A stretch of DNA of 49,899 bases from Salinispora fenicalii (GCF_000514815.1 NZ_AZWQ01000024.1:1-49899), one strand, 5' to 3'. Shown: positions 8,100 through 16,626, counted from the stretch's first letter. The notes: generated from the letters alone by a model not told the origin. Program-made: numbers and translations.

Positions 8100-9048
8100 C
8101 CCCGACCCGTGCGTCGATGTCCCCAGGGGCGTGCCGGTGTTTGCTTCGTGGCGGGCGGCGCTGAGCGCCGTGACGCCGGATCTGGTTGTGGTGGCCACCC
8201 CGCCGGGGACCGCGCTTTGTGTAGCCCGGGAAGCAGCCCAGACCGGAGCCGCCGTGCTCGTGGAGAAGCCCTGCACCACCGAGCCGGCGGCCCTGGTGCC
8301 CCAGCCGCGCGACGGGCGGATCTTCGTCGCGTTCCAGCCGCACTTCGCCCCCGGCCTGAACGCCCTACTCGCGATGCCTCCTGCTGTTACACGCGCCGAC
8401 GTGCTTCTGAGCGTGCACCGAGATCCCGGATACTTCCGCGGCTGGCGCCGCACCTACGCGGATGCCGGCGGAATCCTGCACCAGCAAGCCATCCACGGCC
8501 TGGCACTCGCCCTGCGGCTGTTGCCCGGGGACGTCGAAATGGTCAACGCAACGGTGACCCACAGCCGCGGCCTGGCAGAGACCGAGGACCACGTCATCGC
8601 CGTACTCGCCCTGTCCGGCGGGGCCACAATGCAGATCAACGCCCGGGTCGACCACCCCGGCCCACCGGCCCACGAGCTCATCCTCCACCTCACCGACGGA
8701 CGTCGGCTTCACGTACGCGGGCGGAACCTTGAAGCCGGACTCGGCGAGATCGCCGCCGCCCCCACGCATGAGGAACTGCGGCGCGCTATGTACGCCGCCG
8801 AGGGCCATCCGGCCCACCCCTGCCTGTTCTCGATGACGGCGCTACGGCGCCCTCTGGAGGTGATCGATCGTGTCTACCGCGATGCCCGCGTCGTCCGGAC
8901 TGCGTACGCCGCTGCGGTTCGGACGCCGGCCGCCTGGTCGGCGAGAGCCTGGCCCGGCTGGAGGCGTGCGGTAGTGGCGAGGAAGTCGACGCCGTCTTCG
9001 CGGACTGTCGCGCGAAATGGGGTGAAGCCGGGTTCGATGCGCGTCTGA
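8002..9048 (+). CDS. Gfo/Idh/MocA family oxidoreductase
   Basis: NAD(P)-dependent dehydrogenase. Rossmann fold: VLLVGAGEVGAKHLAAL at the N-terminus (GxGxxG), DLVVVATPPG near residue 60 and the family hallmark VEKPCTTEP near residue 92, whose lysine is catalytic. The C-terminal domain has GGILHQQAIHGLALALRLLP (about 158), where the histidine region lines the active site. The last 60 residues after VIDRVYRDARVV turn arginine-rich and overlap the start of the methyltransferase gene, so the original stop may have been lost. Together with the isomerase it suggests oxidation and re-reduction or epimerisation of a sugar-like substrate. Confidence 0.85.
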   Translation: MKRVLLVGAGEVGAKHLAALSGVPGVLVAGVADPDPCVDVPRGVPVFASWRAALSAVTPDLVVVATPPGTALCVAREAAQTGAAVLVEKPCTTEPAALVPQPRDGRIFVAFQPHFAPGLNALLAMPPAVTRADVLLSVHRDPGYFRGWRRTYADAGGILHQQAIHGLALALRLLPGDVEMVNATVTHSRGLAETEDHVIAVLALSGGATMQINARVDHPGPPAHELILHLTDGRRLHVRGRNLEAGLGEIAAAPTHEELRRAMYAAEGHPAHPCLFSMTALRRPLEVIDRVYRDARVVRTAYAAAVRTPAAWSARAWPGWRRAVVARKSTPSSRTVARNGVKPGSMRV

Positions 9049-9724
9049 CCAGCGACAAGGAGGGCGTCTGGCACCGGAGCCTGCTGGTCGCCGGGCTCGA
9101 CCGGGCGCACGGCCACGTCGTGGACATGGGCAACCACAACAACGGGTTCGGCGACTACCTGCTACGCGTGAACCCTGCTGTCAAGCACGTCACAGGAGTC
9201 GACCACCGTAACGATCCGAAGGTCCTTACCGGCGAGCGCCTCGACGTCGTCCTGCAGGACGACGTGACCAAGGTCCCGCTGGACGACGACAACGCCGACA
9301 CCGTGGCCTTCCGCGTGGCTCTGCACGACTGGACCAAGCCCGTGCAGGAAGCGCTACTCGCCGAGGAGGGTCGCATCGTGCGTGCGCCCGGGCGGACAGA
9401 TCCTCATCGAGGACTCGTGGGCCGACCGGCCAGGCCTGACCGACAACGCCCTGACCCAGCAGTACCGGAGCCTGAGCGAAGAGGACAAGGTCGCTGCCCT
9501 GGCGCTGATCGACGTCTCGTCCTGCCTCATGAAGGCCGAGACGGTCGCCTACCGCTTGGCCACACCGACGAGGCGGCGCAGCCGGCGCCGACACGCCGCA
9601 AGGTGCCCACCGGCAACTCGTCGACGCTGCAGGCCGATACGCCGAACTGTTCACCATGCAGGCACGCGGCAACGAGATTAATTGCATCAAATGCAACACT
9701 GCGTCTGATGGGGTGGAGTGCTGA
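8870..9724 (+). pseudogene. SAM-dependent methyltransferase, multiply frameshifted
   Basis: Starts at GTG 8870 behind a textbook ribosome site (GGAGGTGATC). The protein can be followed through all three frames: MSTAMPASSGLRTPL, then RLVGESLARLEACG, then the SAM-fold part VVDMGNHNNGFGDYLLR with VTGVDHRN and VAFRVALHDW, then RPGGQILIEDSW, and finally QLVDAAGRYAELFTMQARGN to a TGA at 9722-9724. The break near 9380 is a four-base tandem duplication (GTGC GTGC); removing one copy restores RIVRPGGQ. At least three more shifts lie near 8915, 9565 and 9590. The gene is dead unless the sequence is poor here. Substrate unknown. Confidence 0.8.
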
Positions 9725-9866
9725 GCTCGCAGTGACGCGCAATAGCAGCTCTATCCGAGCGCGCGTTGGTGCTCGACGGGTGCGCGGGCGCCGTGGACGG
9801 ACCCACGGTCGGGTGGACTGACTGGGCCGTTGAGCCCACTGAATCAAGCCACTCCGGCGATGTGGC

Positions 9867-10496
9867 CTAGCGTCGGGTCGCTTTGCTTATCTTGTTGTGG
9901 AGGGCACGCCGGGCGATCGGGCCGAGGTCGTCGACGACCTCGATGAGCACGGCGAGTTGGTCCAGCGCCTCGATGGCGCGCTCGGCTGAGGGCCGGTCGA
10001 CGCCGTCGTACAGCTCCAGGCCGATGAAGGCGGCCGACACCGCGTGGGCGAGGCCGGGAACGTCGGCGAACTCGGCGAACGGTGACCCGGCCAGCAGCCG
10101 GCGCAGGACCAGCTCGATCTCGTCCACCCACAGCTGCAGCGACTCGGCGGTGGGGGCGGCGAGGCGCTCGTCGGCCTGTGCGCCGGCGAGCATCTGGGCC
10201 AGCACGGACACGTTGCCCAGCTCGCGTTCCTCCTCGTGCAGGACGCGCCCGACGGCGAGCAGTTCGCGCAGCGAGCCGACCTGGCGCAGCCGGGCCGACC
10301 AGTGGGTGACCCGCTCGGCCGTGCCGGTCCGGCACGCGGCTGCCAGCAGCTCGTCGAGCGTCCCGAAGTGGTAGAAGACCAGCGCCTGGTTCACTCCGGC
10401 GGCGGCGGCGATGGTGCGGGCCGAGACGCCGGCGATGCCGTGCTGGCGGATCGCGGCGAGGGCGCCGTGGAGCAGGCGTCGCTTGGTGTCGGACAT
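9867..10496 (-). CDS. TetR-family transcriptional repressor
   Basis: 209 residues. The N-terminal HTH reads LLHGALAAIRQHGIAGVSAR, TIAAAAGVNQALVFYHFGT (residues about 6-45), typical TetR with the recognition helix before YHF. The C-terminal ligand-binding domain is all-helical. It is the last gene of a three-gene minus-strand operon, and its ATG lies inside the 3' end of the membrane methyltransferase gene (about 106-bp overlap). Two palindromes upstream of the operon (12650-12667 and 12684-12699) have the size and symmetry of TetR operators, so it probably represses its own operon. The ligand is unknown. Confidence 0.92.
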   Translation of the reverse strand: MSDTKRRLLHGALAAIRQHGIAGVSARTIAAAAGVNQALVFYHFGTLDELLAAACRTGTAERVTHWSARLRQVGSLRELLAVGRVLHEEERELGNVSVLAQMLAGAQADERLAAPTAESLQLWVDEIELVLRRLLAGSPFAEFADVPGLAHAVSAAFIGLELYDGVDRPSAERAIEALDQLAVLIEVVDDLGPIARRALHNKISKATRR

Positions 10497-11740
10497 CGCT
10501 CTCCTCCCGCCAGGTGTGGCGGTGCGATCATCGCATCCGTCACCAGCTGCGCCAGCCAGGTCATGCCGGGCAGCCGCAGGGTCCAGCCCACCCAGGCCCA
10601 GCCGAGGTGGAGGTGCTCGAGAGCACGGGCGACGGCGGCCACCCCCCGTTCCGCGTGGCCGTCGTCGCCCGTGTACGTGGCCCGCAGCTGCCCCTCCTTG
10701 GCCGGCGTGATCGTCAGGTTCACCGGGTCCCGCCGCGCCAGGAACCGCCAGACCGCCACGCACGGCCCGCACCCGCCGTCGAGCCGCAACACCGCGGGCG
10801 CGCCTGAGGCGTACGGCCGCCAGCGCGGGCCCCAGTCGCGTACCGCCCGTCGCCAGTCCCGCCAGGCGTCCCCGTGCCGGCGGGCCAGGTCGTGCTCCTC
10901 GTGCGGCCGGGCCACGGCCGCGCTGAAGGCCACGGCGAGGACGGTCGCGGCCAGCAGCGCCATGCTGCGGGTGACCGCCGCGGTCAGCAGGAGCAGGGCA
11001 GTCCCGCCGACCTGCATCGGGTTCGCCAGGTACGCGTAGGGCCCGGTGCGCACGAGCCGGGCCGGCGGATCCCACGGGTACGGGGTGCCGCCGCCCCGTC
11101 CGGCGAACTCGCGCACCGCGATGAGCGCCGGGGTCGCCACCAGCAGCGCGACCTGGGCCAGGACCAGGAGGGCGGCCCCGGACAGCCCGGTGATCGGGGA
11201 CCACGAGCCGCCACCCAGCCTGAAGGCGACACCGGGCACGAACCACAGCAGCAGCGTGGCGAAGACGACGAGCTGGAGCAGCACCCGGGCCCGCAGGTGC
11301 CGGCCGTCGGCGCTCCACCGGCCGATCAGCTGCGCGGGCAGGGCCACGGCGAGCAGCCCCACCACCTCGCCCACCAGCCAGTGCGGCCCGAGCAGGACGA
11401 GCGGGTGTAGCGCCGGCATCGCCACCACGTCGAGCCAGAGCAGCAGGCCCAGCGCGAGGGGCAGGGGCAGGAACCGGCGTAGTAGCACCGGCAGCGCGCC
11501 CCAGAGCGCCGCCCACCCCAGCCACAGGTCGACCGGCATTCCCCGGTAGGTCCCGTGCACCGGCGCGAACCCGTACCAGCCCGTCCGGCGGGCCGACTCG
11601 TTCAGCACGGCGACGCCCAGGGCGGCGGCCACGGCGGCGAGCAGGGCGGCGGCCCGCGCCCGCCGGTCGCGCTCCAGCCGGGCCGCGACCAGCACCGCCA
11701 GCAGGGGCACCCCCAGGGCGAGCCAGCGGGCGGCGGTCAC
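10391..11740 (-). CDS. membrane methyltransferase (ICMT/PEMT-type) fused to a DCC-like domain
   Basis: 449 residues from GTG 11740, whose GTGA overlaps the stop of the upstream gene. The first ~240 residues hold several membrane segments. Next comes the isoprenylcysteine/phospholipid methyltransferase signature: RTGPYAYLANPMQ, then ARPHEEHDLARRHGDAWRDW ending in a W-RP element (roughly residues 240-340). The C-terminal part RLDGGCGPCVAVWRFLARRD resembles the DUF393/DCC thiol-disulfide domain, with GCGPC as its cysteine pair. The fusion would join a lipid or cysteine methylase to a redox domain. The last ~35 residues overlap the TetR start and look like read-through. Confidence 0.8.
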   Translation of the reverse strand: MTAARWLALGVPLLAVLVAARLERDRRARAAALLAAVAAALGVAVLNESARRTGWYGFAPVHGTYRGMPVDLWLGWAALWGALPVLLRRFLPLPLALGLLLWLDVVAMPALHPLVLLGPHWLVGEVVGLLAVALPAQLIGRWSADGRHLRARVLLQLVVFATLLLWFVPGVAFRLGGGSWSPITGLSGAALLVLAQVALLVATPALIAVREFAGRGGGTPYPWDPPARLVRTGPYAYLANPMQVGGTALLLLTAAVTRSMALLAATVLAVAFSAAVARPHEEHDLARRHGDAWRDWRRAVRDWGPRWRPYASGAPAVLRLDGGCGPCVAVWRFLARRDPVNLTITPAKEGQLRATYTGDDGHAERGVAAVARALEHLHLGWAWVGWTLRLPGMTWLAQLVTDAMIAPPHLAGGERCPTPSDACSTAPSPRSASTASPASRPAPSPPPPE

Positions 11741-12636
11741 GGCAGGACGAGCATGTCGAGCAGGTGCCCCACGCCCTCGTGGAGCAGGCCGTCCTGGAGC
11801 GGCCCGAAGTACCAGGAGGGATCGAGACCGCGCTCGTACGCCACCCGGACGCGCACCTCGGTACGTTCCCGGTCCACCGACTGCCAGGTCACCTCCGCGT
11901 GCCGGAAGGTGACCCACCGATCAGTGATGGCGGTGTCCTCGACGAACCGGAAGCTGATCCAGCCCGGCTCGCTGCCGGTGACCTCGGTGAGCAGATGCCC
12001 GCCGGACCCGTGCGCGCTGTCGGGGTAGGCGAACATCCACCGGTCCCCGGTGGCGAGGCCGTCGCCGGTGACCCGGGTCGGCATGGGTACGCCGAGCAGG
12101 CGCAGCGGCACCGACCGGACCGGCACCGGGCGAGGACCGGTCGCCAGCCGCTCGCCGACCGCGTGGGCCGGGAGGGTAACCACCCGGACCACCTCGACCG
12201 ACTGCTCCGGGTTGATCCGTGGGGCGAGCCCGGTGCCCTCGAGCCCGGGTGCGAGCAGCAGGGGAACGGCGATCAGCGAGTACGCCCGGGTGGTGTTGCG
12301 ACGGGCCAGCCTGATCAGGGCGGTGGTGCCGTGGGCCATGGCGTACACCAGTGGCGCGGACAGGATGACGCAGATGGCGCCTTCGTGCAGCGCCACCGAG
12401 GCCAGCAGCAGCGCGATCGTCGCGGTGGTGAAGACCCGGCCGTGGGTGGTACGGCCCGGGGTCAGGGCGAGGGCGGCGGCCAGCAGCACCGGCAGTCCGA
12501 CGAAGAGCAGGGCGCTGTCGGCGCGCCCCTGGGCCACGGTGATGGCGTAGACGACGATCCCGAAGGCCGCGATGAGGCCGGCGAGCGTCCAGTTGGCCCA
12601 GGTGCGCCTCGGCTTCGGCTCCGGCTCACTGGTCAT
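11737..12636 (-). CDS. membrane protein with SRPBCC-like C-terminal domain
   Basis: 299 residues. The ATG has a strong ribosome site (GGGAGGAAAC). Four or so hydrophobic segments lie in residues 15-135 (for example LAGLIAAFGIVVYAITVA and ALLFVGLPVLLAAALAL). The C-terminal half (about 155-295) reads like a START/SRPBCC domain: ITDRWVTFRHAEVTW, then RTEVRVRVAYERGLDPSWYF, with a long terminal helix HEGVGHLLDML. It is first in the TetR-controlled operon and is coupled to the methyltransferase gene by GTGA. Lipid binding or transport at the membrane is a reasonable guess from the domain type, not shown. Confidence 0.8.
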   Translation of the reverse strand: MTSEPEPKPRRTWANWTLAGLIAAFGIVVYAITVAQGRADSALLFVGLPVLLAAALALTPGRTTHGRVFTTATIALLLASVALHEGAICVILSAPLVYAMAHGTTALIRLARRNTTRAYSLIAVPLLLAPGLEGTGLAPRINPEQSVEVVRVVTLPAHAVGERLATGPRPVPVRSVPLRLLGVPMPTRVTGDGLATGDRWMFAYPDSAHGSGGHLLTEVTGSEPGWISFRFVEDTAITDRWVTFRHAEVTWQSVDRERTEVRVRVAYERGLDPSWYFGPLQDGLLHEGVGHLLDMLVLP

Positions 12637-12649
12637 GTTTCCTCCCAGG

Positions 12650-12667
12650 TTTAAGCGACCGCTCAAA
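12650..12667. promoter_or_regulatory. TetR-type operator, proximal
   Basis: TTTAAGCGACCGCTCAAA is an imperfect 18-bp palindrome (only two mismatched pairs) located 14 bases upstream of the first gene's ATG, between the -10 and the ribosome site. It shares the half-site GCTCAA with the distal palindrome. Confidence 0.65.
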
Positions 12668-12670
12668 CGA

Positions 12671-12699
12671 AGGGTAGGCTGATTTGAGCATCTGCTCAA
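12671..12699 (-). promoter_or_regulatory. promoter of the TetR operon overlapping an operator
   Basis: On the minus strand a -35 TTGAGC (12694-12699) and -10 TACCCT (12671-12676) are separated by exactly 17 bases. The -35 box is part of a perfect palindrome TTGAGCATCTGCTCAA (12684-12699). A repressor bound there would block RNA polymerase directly; with the proximal palindrome this gives two operators flanking the -10. Confidence 0.65.
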
Positions 12700-12762
12700 G
12701 TGGGGGCCCCGATCGAATCCCGGGCTTGTCATCACGGGCGGCGAGACCACCCGGCAGGCGGT

Positions 12763-12973
12763 TCGTCGACAGTCGACGACTGCGCCTACTGCCCTCTGCC
12801 CGACCAGAGGTCCCTGCGTCTGATGTGTGGGCGCGGTCGCAGCAGACCCTCGCCTCAGGGCTGAGGTGCTCGGTGATCTGTGTGGCCACCCCGGAAGCCA
12901 TCGACCACGCGGAAGGCCTCGTCGACTTCTGCAACGGCCTGTCCGGCTGCGAGTCGGTGGTTGCCACCAGCTG
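12763..12973 (+). pseudogene. radical SAM peptide maturase remnant
   Basis: A decayed N-terminal-to-middle fragment. In one frame STVDDCAYCPLPDQRSLRLM matches the iron-sulfur loop of RiPP-type radical SAM enzymes (usually CxxxCxxC followed by YLPDR), but the first cysteine position is occupied by T. In another frame VICVATPEAIDHAEGLVDF, then CNGLSGCESV follow, which in these enzymes lie about 100 residues further on, so an internal deletion is implied. The second piece closely resembles LVDFFTGLPGCESVGFNIEE of the 17925-18494 maturase remnant. It is therefore a second, older copy of that gene. There is no precursor gene beside it. Confidence 0.7.
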
Positions 12974-13046
12974 ACCCGATGGCCTCGCCGTCGGGCTGCG
13001 CATCGATGTAGTTCGACGGCAGGCCCGCGGCTATGCTGAACTTGCC

Positions 13047-13610
13047 ATGCGTACGCAACGAATCGGCTTGGTCGCAGCAGCCAGCTTCCTGGTGGCGACA
13101 ACGGGGTGCGCCGGATCCGAAGCCAACGATCTCGGACAACCGGCGGGGCCGACACCAGCCCAAACCCGGGAACTCCTGACGACACCCTCCACGGCTCTCG
13201 GTGACACACCGCGAGAACTGCTGATCCGTGACGCCGAACGCACCTACCTCACCAACTCGTACTCAGGTGTGAGCGTCGATGGAGCAGCGCTGGTGATCCA
13301 CCGCGTGCCCGTGCCACGAGTGGACGAACTCGACACCGGTCTGCGCCTCCGGCACCCGGACGTCCCGTTGGCCTTCGTCGACGCGCAACATCCACGCACC
13401 GTGCTCAACGAGGTGTCGGACAGCATCAAGAAAGACATCCCGTACTGGCAAACCGAAGGAGTGGCCGTCGCAGCGGTGGCACCCCGCGTCGACGGGTCCG
13501 GCGTCCTGGTCATGGTGGACCAAACGATCGCGGGCCTGACCGCTGCCATGCGGGAACGATACGAGTTCCCGAACCTCGAGCTGGCCCAAGGCGAGATCGT
13601 CCCCGCCTGA
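13047..13610 (+). CDS. putative secreted lipoprotein, unknown function
   Basis: 187 residues with a lipoprotein signal: basic MRTQR, hydrophobic IGLVAAASFLVA and lipobox ATTGC (cysteine 21). The mature part shows no motif I recognise; it contains VIHRVPVPRVDELDTGL and LAFVDAQHPRTVLNEVSDSI and is probably a small mixed alpha/beta domain on the outer face of the membrane. A -10 element TATGCT at 13032-13037 places the transcript start only a few bases before the ATG, so translation is probably leaderless or nearly so. It is followed directly by the repeat copy at 13692. Confidence 0.75.
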   Translation: MRTQRIGLVAAASFLVATTGCAGSEANDLGQPAGPTPAQTRELLTTPSTALGDTPRELLIRDAERTYLTNSYSGVSVDGAALVIHRVPVPRVDELDTGLRLRHPDVPLAFVDAQHPRTVLNEVSDSIKKDIPYWQTEGVAVAAVAPRVDGSGVLVMVDQTIAGLTAAMRERYEFPNLELAQGEIVPA

Positions 13611-13691
13611 CGCTCCTCCGTCTTCATGCCATTCAACCTGGCAACAATCGATACCAAGGTCACCGCCGAGGCGCTGGCCACCTTTGTGCCC

Positions 13692-13776
13692 ATAAGAGAA
13701 AATAGCCCTACTACGGCAGGCGCGGGGCGTGCCCATCCCGCGCCGGCATAGGTTGAGGACACATGTGTACCACCAC
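13692..13776 (+). repeat. 86-bp repeat, copy 1 (relic of precursor end and next gene start)
   Basis: Almost identical to 18660-18745 (about seven differences including one indel). In copy 2 it covers the KRK-stop end of the RiPP precursor, a hairpin and the first codons of the pentapeptide gene. Here HKRK-stop is preserved in frame without any precursor before it, the hairpin (13719-13726 / 13737-13744) is intact, and the downstream start gives only a 22-residue stub (MCTTTLVGAD...). It marks a lost second RiPP locus. Confidence 0.85.
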
Positions 13777-13790
13777 GCTGGTAGGTGCTG

Positions 13791-14465
13791 ATGAACCGGC
13801 GTGCGGCAGCGTCTGCCGAGATGATTCCTGACGCTGTTCGGGCGGACGTGGTGACGCTGTGGCGCTACCACGACCTGCGTCATGAGTTGCGTTCGTGTGA
13901 TGTGGGGATCGGGTTGGGCAGTCATGATCTTGGGGTGGCGGTCGTCGCGACGCGTCTGTTCCACGAGGGCCTGTTCCCAAGGATCGTGTTTACTGGCGCG
14001 AATGCTCCGACGACGGTTGGGCGGTTTCCGCGTGGGGAGGCGGTGCACTACCGCGAGTACGCCGTTGAGCAGGGCGTACCGGCGGGAGCGATTCTGGTGG
14101 AGCCGCGTGCCACGAATACCGCCGAGAATCTGGAGTTCTCCCGTGTGCTGCTGGCCGAACGCCGGATCCCGGTGGAGTCGGTGCTGATCATGTCGCGGCC
14201 CTACCAGCAGCGTCGGGCCTACGCGACGTGCCGGCTGGTGTGGCCGGAGGTCGAGGTGGTGTGCGCGTCGAACCCACTCGACCTGGATGACTACGTGCGT
14301 AGCATCGGCGACGCGCGGCGGGTGGTGGACATGCTGGTGGGCGACACGCAGCGGATCGAGGTGTACGCGCAGCGCGGGTTCGCGATCCGGCAGGAGATGC
14401 CGGACGAGGTGCAGGCAGCGTTCGAGCGCCTGGTGGCGGCCGGTTACACGAGCCGGCTGATCTGA
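13791..14465 (+). CDS. DUF218 (YdcF/ElyC/SanA-like) protein
   Basis: 224 residues from ATG 13791 (GTG 13785 is a possible earlier start). DUF218 features are clear: VGIGLGSHDLGVAVVATRLF near residue 36 in the position of the nucleotide-type loop, VFTGANAP near 65, RATNTAENLEFSRVLL near 105 and VLIMSRPYQQRRAYATCRLV near 130. The N-E-N/T and R-P-Y-Q-R positions are those normally conserved around the active site. No membrane anchor is present, so it is a soluble YdcF-type protein. Family members bind S-adenosylmethionine or act on envelope precursors, but the reaction here is unknown. The first codons lie next to the repeat copy. Confidence 0.88.
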   Translation: MNRRAAASAEMIPDAVRADVVTLWRYHDLRHELRSCDVGIGLGSHDLGVAVVATRLFHEGLFPRIVFTGANAPTTVGRFPRGEAVHYREYAVEQGVPAGAILVEPRATNTAENLEFSRVLLAERRIPVESVLIMSRPYQQRRAYATCRLVWPEVEVVCASNPLDLDDYVRSIGDARRVVDMLVGDTQRIEVYAQRGFAIRQEMPDEVQAAFERLVAAGYTSRLI

Positions 14466-14521
14466 GCCGCGTCTGGCATGTCCAGGCACGGCGGCAGCGG
14501 TGAACGTAGCAGGCGACGGAT

Positions 14522-15202
14522 ATGCCGTTGTCGGGTGCTGGAAACGTCGGCTTGAATGACGTGATGATCACGATGCAGGCGGTCATCGAGGTGCCGATGT
14601 TCGACACCAGGGCGGCTCCACCGTGGCCGGTGGAGCCGCTGGCGCCTGGCTCGTGGTTGGTGCTCAACGCCGATTGCGCTGACAGGCAGATCGGGTTGTT
14701 CGTTGCGGCCTTGGCGAATCGGATCGATGTGGCGTCTCCTGGCGGCCGGAATTGTGTCGTGGACGCGCTGTTGGCCGAGGAGTTGCTGATCGTTGCCGGT
14801 GGTGTGCAGGTGGGTGACACCCGGACCGGGACGACCGTAGTGCCGGGTTGTTGCAGTGAGTTGGCGGACTGGCGGGAATGGGCGCAGCTGTTCACCGGCG
14901 GTTCGCCATGGTTGGGACATGATCCGGGCCCAGAGGTCGAGGTGGTCGGTGACGATCTGCGGGTGTGGCAGGACGGTGGCTCGAATCGTCATCGCGGCCA
15001 CTGGGCAGACCGCCGCGTCGACCTTCCGAGTGGTGCACTGGCACTGCTGCTGATGCGGGTACAACGGGACCTCGTCGGCTTCCTGGACGCCCTCGCCAAA
15101 TGGGCCGCCCGGGCTGGACTCGGCCAGCGAGGGACGGCCCTGGTTAAGGCAGTCGACCAGAGCCTCGCCATCACGGCACCGCTGGACTTGCTTGCTCGCT
15201 GA
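14522..15202 (+). CDS. conserved hypothetical protein
   Basis: 226 residues; the start could also be ATG 14573 (MQAVIEVPMFDTRA), since neither has a strong ribosome site. Recognisable stretches are PWPVEPLAPGSWLVLNADCA near residue 36, LLAEELLIVAGGVQV, VVPGCCSELADWREW near residue 105 and GGSPWLGHDPGPEVE near residue 125. I have the impression of this WREW...PWLGHDPGP pattern in other actinobacterial proteins of unknown role, often near phosphotransferase or kinase genes. It is soluble, acidic and has no signal peptide. It probably belongs with the DUF218 gene 56 bp upstream. Confidence 0.7.
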   Translation: MPLSGAGNVGLNDVMITMQAVIEVPMFDTRAAPPWPVEPLAPGSWLVLNADCADRQIGLFVAALANRIDVASPGGRNCVVDALLAEELLIVAGGVQVGDTRTGTTVVPGCCSELADWREWAQLFTGGSPWLGHDPGPEVEVVGDDLRVWQDGGSNRHRGHWADRRVDLPSGALALLLMRVQRDLVGFLDALAKWAARAGLGQRGTALVKAVDQSLAITAPLDLLAR

Positions 15203-15475
15203 CCATTGAAAATTATTTGAAAGAGCACTTCCCTTATCTGCATTCACTCGCTTCCGGCCCAGGCCGGCGACCAAGGCTCGGGCTGGACAGGTCATGGCGC
15301 TCCGGGAGCCTGCGCTGATCCCAGGAGGGGACACGCTGAGGGCTCATCGTGGGTCTTCCGGATGCCACCCCGCGCGTCGACTCTGGTTGGGCTGTCGACT
15401 CGACCGCCAATGACTTGATGTGATGGCGCGGATGCGTTGTGCTGTCAGGCGGTCGTCGTCCGATCGGAGGTGATC

Positions 15476-16619
15476 GTGGCCGCGCAGGTGGATCCCGAGT
15501 GGTGGAGTTCGGGGCTGTGGAACGGCCGACCGATAAGCGAGCTTCTTCAGCGGCACGACATCACTGCGATCTTCCGCTTCGTTCACGCCCGAGGCGTGTC
15601 CTACGGCAGGATCGCCGCTCTCGTAGGCCTCTCGCCTCACCGTGCTACTGAGATCGCTAAAGGCGTCCGGCAGGTCACGGCGTACGAGGTGCTGGAACGG
15701 ATCGCCGTGGGGCTTCACATTCCGCGTCCGGTCATGGGGCTCGGCCGCGACGAGGACAGCACTACGCCACGCGACGTCAGCATCGAGACCGGGGCCGGTG
15801 GAGCGGATCAATCGCCTGCCCGTGTGGGGAGCAGCGAGGCCGGACGTCTGGTCAGACTCCGCCTGGGACTGGACGAGGCTCTGGCGGCGTCGAGTGTCGC
15901 CCCGCGGCAGCTTGAGCTGATCGAGCAAAGCGCTGGCGAGCACCTGCGGGTCTATCCCTCGGCTTCGCCGCAGACGATGCTGGCGCTGCTTGCCACCGAC
16001 TGCCGAGAGGTGCAGGTGCTGTCGCTTCGGCGCCAGCCGGCGGCGGTTCAGGCCCGGCTGTCCGGGATGGCGGCGCTGCTGGCGATCGTCGTCGGGTGCC
16101 CTGGCGGCTGCGGGCCGGGCGCGTGCCCTGGCCAGAATCGGTGCCACCGAGCAGGCGCGGTCGGCCGTCGAGCAGGCACGCCGGCTGTTCGATCAGGCTG
16201 GCGACGAGGACACCGACGTGGCGTTCAGATTCCCGGCGAAGCGGCTGTTGCTCTACCTCTCCGGCGCGTACACCTGGCTCAGTGACATGGTGGAGGCGTA
16301 CCGGGTTCAGAACGAGGCATTGCGGCTCTATGGCACGGCTCCGGCCGTACCGATCGACGTGGCGCTCATCGCCCTGGACCGGTCGATGTGTCTCGCGCGG
16401 GACCGGCGGGCGACCGAGGCGGCGGTTACCGCGCGGGATGCCGTGGCGGACCTGCCCGAGACGCAGCGGACGGAGATAATCTTGACCAGGGCGACCGACG
16501 TGGCCACGGCGGTTGCTGGAGAGAGCCAACGCGGTGAGGTCGCCACCTTGACGGACTATGTGCGGGCCTGCCGCGAGCGCGCCCGTAGTCTTGGGACCAC
16601 AGCCGCGCTCGGTCCCTAG
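15476..16619 (+). pseudogene. HTH regulator with TPR-like domain, broken
   Basis: GTG 15476 has GGAGG five bases upstream. The N-terminal part has an HTH: ITAIFRFVHARGVSYGRIAA, then LVGLSPHRATEIAKGVRQVT. The sensor half begins LSGMAALLAIVV. Near 16095 the frame changes and continues as ALAAAGRARALARIGATEQA, then TDVAFRFPAKRLLLYLSGAY and ends LGTTAALGP. In intact relatives about 60 residues of helical repeats normally sit at this junction, so there is a deletion as well as a frameshift. It directly precedes the APH-fold gene (7 bp) and was probably its regulator. Confidence 0.75.
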
Positions 16620-16626
16620 GAGCCCC

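Noticed and set aside
9867..11525. 552-residue frame containing the TetR gene
   Set aside because: Only the last 209 residues resemble TetR; the rest is the out-of-frame shadow of the membrane methyltransferase gene.
13627..13749. Short frame starting MPFNLATIDTKVTAEALATF as a second RiPP precursor
   Set aside because: Its frame differs from the KRK-stop frame of the repeat, it lacks aromatic core units, and it has no ribosome site.
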